DNA from: Bradyrhizobium sp. SZCCHNS1050
GTDB lineage: Bacteria > Pseudomonadota > Alphaproteobacteria > Rhizobiales > Xanthobacteraceae
Assembly: GCF_032484785.1 (NCBI RefSeq)
Contig: NZ_JAUETR010000001.1
Location: 806,001 to 870,000 of the forward strand
Length of the DNA stretch: 64,000 nucleotides
Direction: 5' to 3'
Below the pieces are notes generated by a model. It worked only from the letters and a program-made list of their open reading frames with translations. It searched no databases and had not been told where the DNA came from. The position numbers were made by a program, and so were the translations under genes. This document shows, in pieces, positions 60,523 through 64,000 of the stretch; positions within the stretch are counted from its first letter, which is position 1, and the number at the start of each line of letters is the position of its first letter.

Positions 60523-63126
60523 ATGACCGAGCCCAACCGCGTGAGCCCTTTTCCTGCGCCTGACCACCAGCCGGTTGCCGGCGGCATCGCCGCGCGCGCT
60601 CGCGCCGCCGCGACCGGTGGCGCGCGCTATCTGGCCGGCCTCAATCCGGAGCAGCGGGAGGCGGTCGAAACGCTCGATGGCCCGGTGCTCGTGCTCGCCG
60701 GCGCAGGCACTGGCAAGACCCGTGTGCTGACCACGCGCATCGCGCATATCCTGAGCCAGGGCCGCGCCCGGCCGAGTGAGATCCTGTCGGTGACCTTCAC
60801 CAACAAGGCCGCGCGCGAGATGAAGACGCGGCTTGCCGAGATGCTCGGACAGGCGGTCGAGGGCATGCCGTGGCTCGGCACCTTCCACTCGATCTCCGGC
60901 CGCATCCTGCGCAGCCATGCCGAGCTGGTGCAGCTCAAGTCCAATTTCACCGTGCTCGACGTCGATGACCAGATCCGCCTGCTCAAGCAGTTGCTGCAGG
61001 CCGAGAATATCGACGACAAGCGCTGGCCGGCGCGCATGCTGGCCGGCCTGATCGACGGCTGGAAGAACCGCGGCCTGGCGCCGTCCCAGGTGCCTTCGGG
61101 CGAGGCCGCCGTGTTCGCCAACGGCAAGGGCGGCAAGCTCTATGCGAGCTATCAGGAACGGCTGAAGATCCTCAACGCCGCCGATTTCGGCGACCTGCTG
61201 CTGGAGAGCATCCGGCTGTTCCGCGAGAACCCTGACGTGCTGCGGCAATATCAGAGCCGCTTCAAGTTCATCCTGGTCGACGAGTATCAGGACACCAACG
61301 TCGCGCAATATCTGTGGCTGCGGCTGCTGTCGCAGGCGCCGAGTTCGTCGCGTGCCGTCGCCCCATCCTCCGTCACTCCGGGGCGGCTCCAAGAGCCGAA
61401 CCCGGAATCCCGCGCTGAGGATAGCCAACTGCGAGATTCCGGGTTCGCACCTGGCGGTGCGCCCCGGAATGACGACGACGCCGCGCAGGGCGCCACGCCG
61501 CCGCTCAAGAACATCTGCTGCGTCGGCGACGACGATCAGTCGATCTATGGCTGGCGCGGCGCCGAGGTCGACAACATCCTGCGCTTCGAGCACGACTTCC
61601 CCGGCGCCAAGGTCATTCGCCTCGAGCGCAACTACCGCTCCACGGGTCACATCCTCGCCGCCGCCTCGCACCTGATCACCCACAATGAAGGCCGGCTCGG
61701 CAAGACCCTGCATACCGAGGACGTCGAGGGCGAGAAGGTCACCGTTACCGGCGCCTGGGATTCCGAGGAGGAAGCGCGCGGCATCGGCGAGGAGATCGAG
61801 GAGCTGCAGCGCAAGGGCGAGCATCTCAACGACATCGCGATCCTGGTACGCGCGTCCTACCAGATGCGCGAGTTCGAAGACCGCTTCGTCACGCTCGGCC
61901 TGCCCTATCGCGTGATCGGCGGCCCGCGCTTCTACGAGCGCGCCGAGATCCGCGACGCGCTGGCTTACTTGCGCGTCATCAACTCGCCGGCCGACGACCT
62001 CGCCTTCGAGCGTATCGTCAACGTACCCAAGCGCGGGCTCGGCGATGCCACGGTGCAGATGCTGCACGACCATGCCCGCAAGCGCCGCATCCCGCTGTTC
62101 GAGGCGGCGCGCGCGGTGGTCGAGACCGACGAGCTGAAGCCGAAGGCGCGCGGCTCGCTGCGCGGGCTGATCCTGCAGTTCGAGCGCTGGCGCGCCCAGC
62201 GCGAGGTGACGCCGCATACCGAGCTCGCCGAGATCGTGCTCGACGAGAGCGGCTACACCGAGATGTGGCAGAAGGACCGCTCGGCCGATGCGGCCGGGCG
62301 ACTGGACAACCTCAAGGAGCTCGTCCGCTCGATGGAGGAGTTCGAGAACCTGCACGGCTTCCTCGAGCACATCTCGCTGGTGATGGACCGCGAGGGCGCG
62401 GCCGACGAGGAAGCGGTGTCGCTGATGACCCTGCACTCCGCCAAGGGGCTGGAGTTCGACAACGTGTTCCTGCCGGGCTGGGAGGAAGGGCTATTCCCGA
62501 GCCAGCGCACGCTCGACGAGCAGGGCCGCGCCGGCCTGGAAGAGGAGCGCCGCCTCGCCCATGTCGGCCTGACCCGCGCGCGGCGTCGGGCAAAAATCTA
62601 TTTCGCCACCAACCGCCGCATCCACGGCACCTGGACCACCACGATCCCGTCGCGCTTTCTCGACGAGCTGCCCGCGGCGAGCGTCGAGATCACCGAGTCG
62701 AAGGGCGGCTCGGGCTGGGGCGGCGCCGGGGGCTACGGCCCGTCACGCTTCGATAATGTCGAGTCGTTCGGATCGAGCTATTCCACGCCGGGCTGGCAGC
62801 GCGCGCAGGCACGTCGGCCGGGCGCAGCGCGCGGTTCGTCGGAGGGCGGCTTCAAGGAAGAGCCGTCGCCGTTCTCGGGCCGTGATCCGTTCGGCAGCGG
62901 CTTCGGCGGTCATTTCGGCCGTGGCAAGCGCGGACCGATGACCATCGAGGGCGAGCTGGTGGCGAAATCCACCGGCACGACATCGGAATTCGCCCTCGAC
63001 GACCGCGTCTTCCATCAGAAGTTCGGCTATGGCCGCGTCGTCAAGATCGACGGCAACAAGCTGACCATCGCCTTCGACAAGGCCGGCGAAAAGCACGTCG
63101 TCGACAGCTTCGTGCAGCGGGCGTGA
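60523..63126 (+). CDS. uvrD: UvrD/PcrA-type DNA helicase with inserted palindromic element
   Basis: 867-residue superfamily 1 helicase that acts in nucleotide excision and mismatch repair. Walker A LVLAGAGTGKTRVL at about 57-70, motif Ia/Ib, Walker B ILVDEYQDTNVAQYLWL, motif III CCVGDDDQSIYGWRGA, motif IV VIRLERNYRSTGHIL, and motif V-VI LMTLHSAKGLEFDNVFLPGWEEGLFPSQR. The C-terminal region (about 715-867) is Gly/Ser-rich followed by a Tudor-like end (DDRVFHQKFGYGRVVKIDGN). Residues about 283-318 between motifs II and III are encoded by a palindromic repeat element (61371-61474) and are not seen in typical UvrD. Confidence 0.95.
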   Translation: MTEPNRVSPFPAPDHQPVAGGIAARARAAATGGARYLAGLNPEQREAVETLDGPVLVLAGAGTGKTRVLTTRIAHILSQGRARPSEILSVTFTNKAAREMKTRLAEMLGQAVEGMPWLGTFHSISGRILRSHAELVQLKSNFTVLDVDDQIRLLKQLLQAENIDDKRWPARMLAGLIDGWKNRGLAPSQVPSGEAAVFANGKGGKLYASYQERLKILNAADFGDLLLESIRLFRENPDVLRQYQSRFKFILVDEYQDTNVAQYLWLRLLSQAPSSSRAVAPSSVTPGRLQEPNPESRAEDSQLRDSGFAPGGAPRNDDDAAQGATPPLKNICCVGDDDQSIYGWRGAEVDNILRFEHDFPGAKVIRLERNYRSTGHILAAASHLITHNEGRLGKTLHTEDVEGEKVTVTGAWDSEEEARGIGEEIEELQRKGEHLNDIAILVRASYQMREFEDRFVTLGLPYRVIGGPRFYERAEIRDALAYLRVINSPADDLAFERIVNVPKRGLGDATVQMLHDHARKRRIPLFEAARAVVETDELKPKARGSLRGLILQFERWRAQREVTPHTELAEIVLDESGYTEMWQKDRSADAAGRLDNLKELVRSMEEFENLHGFLEHISLVMDREGAADEEAVSLMTLHSAKGLEFDNVFLPGWEEGLFPSQRTLDEQGRAGLEEERRLAHVGLTRARRRAKIYFATNRRIHGTWTTTIPSRFLDELPAASVEITESKGGSGWGGAGGYGPSRFDNVESFGSSYSTPGWQRAQARRPGAARGSSEGGFKEEPSPFSGRDPFGSGFGGHFGRGKRGPMTIEGELVAKSTGTTSEFALDDRVFHQKFGYGRVVKIDGNKLTIAFDKAGEKHVVDSFVQRA
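61371..61474 (+). repeat. Palindromic element, family A, inside uvrD coding sequence
   Basis: CGTCACTCCGGGGCG at the left pairs with GCGCCCCGGAATGACG at the right, and AACCCGGAATCCC with GATTCCGGGTT. Same family as 1490-1587. It lies in frame and adds residues PNPESRAEDSQLRDSGF and flanks to the protein, between RLLSQAP and KNICCVGDDDQ. Confidence 0.9.
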
Positions 63127-63199
63127 CCCCGCGCGAGCGGCGGTGCTTGCTGAAGTTCGGGCCTAAAGCTATGATTGTAAAATTTCATGGCATAGCTCC

Positions 63200-64000
63200 A
63201 TGGCTGCACCTTTCACGCCGAATGACATTATTGCGTTGGCCGTCGATGCCGAGCGAGGGACGGCTCCGGAGCTGATCATCGGCAGCTTCAAGCGACTGGT
63301 TCAGGAGTATGCCTTCCAGAGCGCCCATTGTGATCCGGACGAACGGCTGAGTGTTGCTGCCGAGCATGCCGGATACCTCACGACCCGGAGCGGGTCCTGG
63401 ACGGTCTACGTACCTTGGCCGCTTGCGTTTGCATTCCCCAGCGCGATCACCCTCGACGGGCTCGTCAGCGTGGCGGAACGAAGCATGTTGGAGGGACGCG
63501 GGAACGTCGTCTTGTCCGGCTCCACGACGTTCGCTGGACGGGTGGCCGCGCTGGGGGATGTCGACCTTGCCCAATACATCTTCGACGATGGCAGCGAGAT
63601 CGCCAATCGTGTCGAACGTCTCATGCGTCGTGATGGTCCGACCATTCTGGTTCGGGTCAAATTCGATCGAGAGTATCAGGCTCCGTGGGAAGACCTCATC
63701 ACCGCGTTGGGTCGGCTGCGTTCGCTGGCGACCGAAAGCGAGCGGATCAAGCTCGACTTCGTCGACGGCGTCACGCCATTTGGCGTGATGCCGGTATCGA
63801 ACGTCGTGCTGCCTTCCGATCCGTCCGATCGGAGCAAGGGTGCGGCCAGCCGCAGCTTCGTCTTCCAGGAGGCCGTGCTCACAGCCGACGGCAACCCGCC
63901 CTGGCCGCTGGTCGTCCCCGAGGAGCTTCTGCGCTATCTCAAGTTTCTGCTCCGCGACATGTTGGCTCACCGACAGGCGGGCAAGCTCGTCAAAGCGCTC
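63200..64000 (+). CDS. Unrecognised protein, C-terminus beyond window
   Basis: 267 codons are open to the right edge from ATG at 63200. I do not recognise the family. The start is NDIIALAVDAERGTAPELIIG; WTVYVPWPLAFAFPSAITLDG and SRSFVFQEAVLTADGNPPWPLVVPEELLRYLKFLLRDML look like folded protein rather than a random frame. No membrane segments or signal peptide. Codon use is less GC-rich than in uvrD (many GAT, CGT, TTG codons). The opposite strand is also open here but its frame is less protein-like. Upstream there is no clear ribosome site. Confidence 0.6.
   Translation, partial: MAAPFTPNDIIALAVDAERGTAPELIIGSFKRLVQEYAFQSAHCDPDERLSVAAEHAGYLTTRSGSWTVYVPWPLAFAFPSAITLDGLVSVAERSMLEGRGNVVLSGSTTFAGRVAALGDVDLAQYIFDDGSEIANRVERLMRRDGPTILVRVKFDREYQAPWEDLITALGRLRSLATESERIKLDFVDGVTPFGVMPVSNVVLPSDPSDRSKGAASRSFVFQEAVLTADGNPPWPLVVPEELLRYLKFLLRDMLAHRQAGKLVKAL

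Noticed and set aside
63185..63970. 261-codon minus-strand frame at the right edge
   Set aside because: Composition is less protein-like than the plus-strand frame, which shows hydrophobic core patterns and stays open to the edge.

Overview
The window is about 65% GC and densely coded, and looks like chromosome of a Bradyrhizobium-type alphaproteobacterium (Nitrobacteraceae). Three signs point there: a circularly permuted two-piece tmRNA gene with tag ANDNFAPVAQAA followed by an SspB-alpha gene; the order thyA, acetyltransferase, folA, hflK, hflC, degP-like, serB, miaA, ilvB; and many interspersed palindromic and long repeats of the kind seen in that genus. The assignment is inference from gene content and was not checked by alignment.

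Left part (1-18500). ilvB runs off the left edge and is preceded by a short leader peptide rich in Ile, Leu and Val plus a terminator, a classic attenuator. miaA and serB diverge from start codons only three bases apart. Between serB and the degP-like gene lies an arsenical island (arsR, arsP-type permease, small thioredoxin, HbpS/GlcG-like secreted protein, arsH), followed by 0.9 kb of repeats. Then come degP, DUF2065, hflC, hflK, folA, GNAT and thyA (all leftward), a tctAB transporter without its binding protein, and a two-gene chromate transporter.

Middle (18500-34530). ssrA (tmRNA) lies next to sspB, whose product delivers tmRNA-tagged proteins to ClpXP. fumC, a DUF4169/RHH pair and feoAB follow, with an Irr-like box before feoA. 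A flavodoxin-fold reductase and a LysR regulator diverge around a T-N11-A palindrome. Next is a leftward block: LysR regulator, shikimate/quinate dehydrogenase, binding protein, two permeases, two ATPases, and a fused 3-dehydroshikimate dehydratase. It reads as an uptake and catabolic operon for quinate or shikimate toward protocatechuate.

Right part (34530-64000). A large AsmA-like protein, a cytochrome P450 and an MFS carrier precede a repeat-rich patch with an IS1182-type element. After it come a DODA-type dioxygenase, DoxX and LysR, a SulP transporter, two small secreted proteins, an FAD-linked dehydrogenase, a thioesterase, an AraC-TPR fusion and a methyltransferase. A DUF900-type hydrolase is bracketed by two copies of the amidase tail. 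The least familiar locus is 56906-59974: a Roadblock/LC7 fusion, an ODP-like di-iron metallo-beta-lactamase-fold protein, an OmpA-like envelope protein and a membrane-anchored second Roadblock-like protein, packed as one operon. A UvrD/PcrA helicase follows, with a palindromic repeat inserted in frame in its coding sequence. The window ends in an unrecognised open gene.
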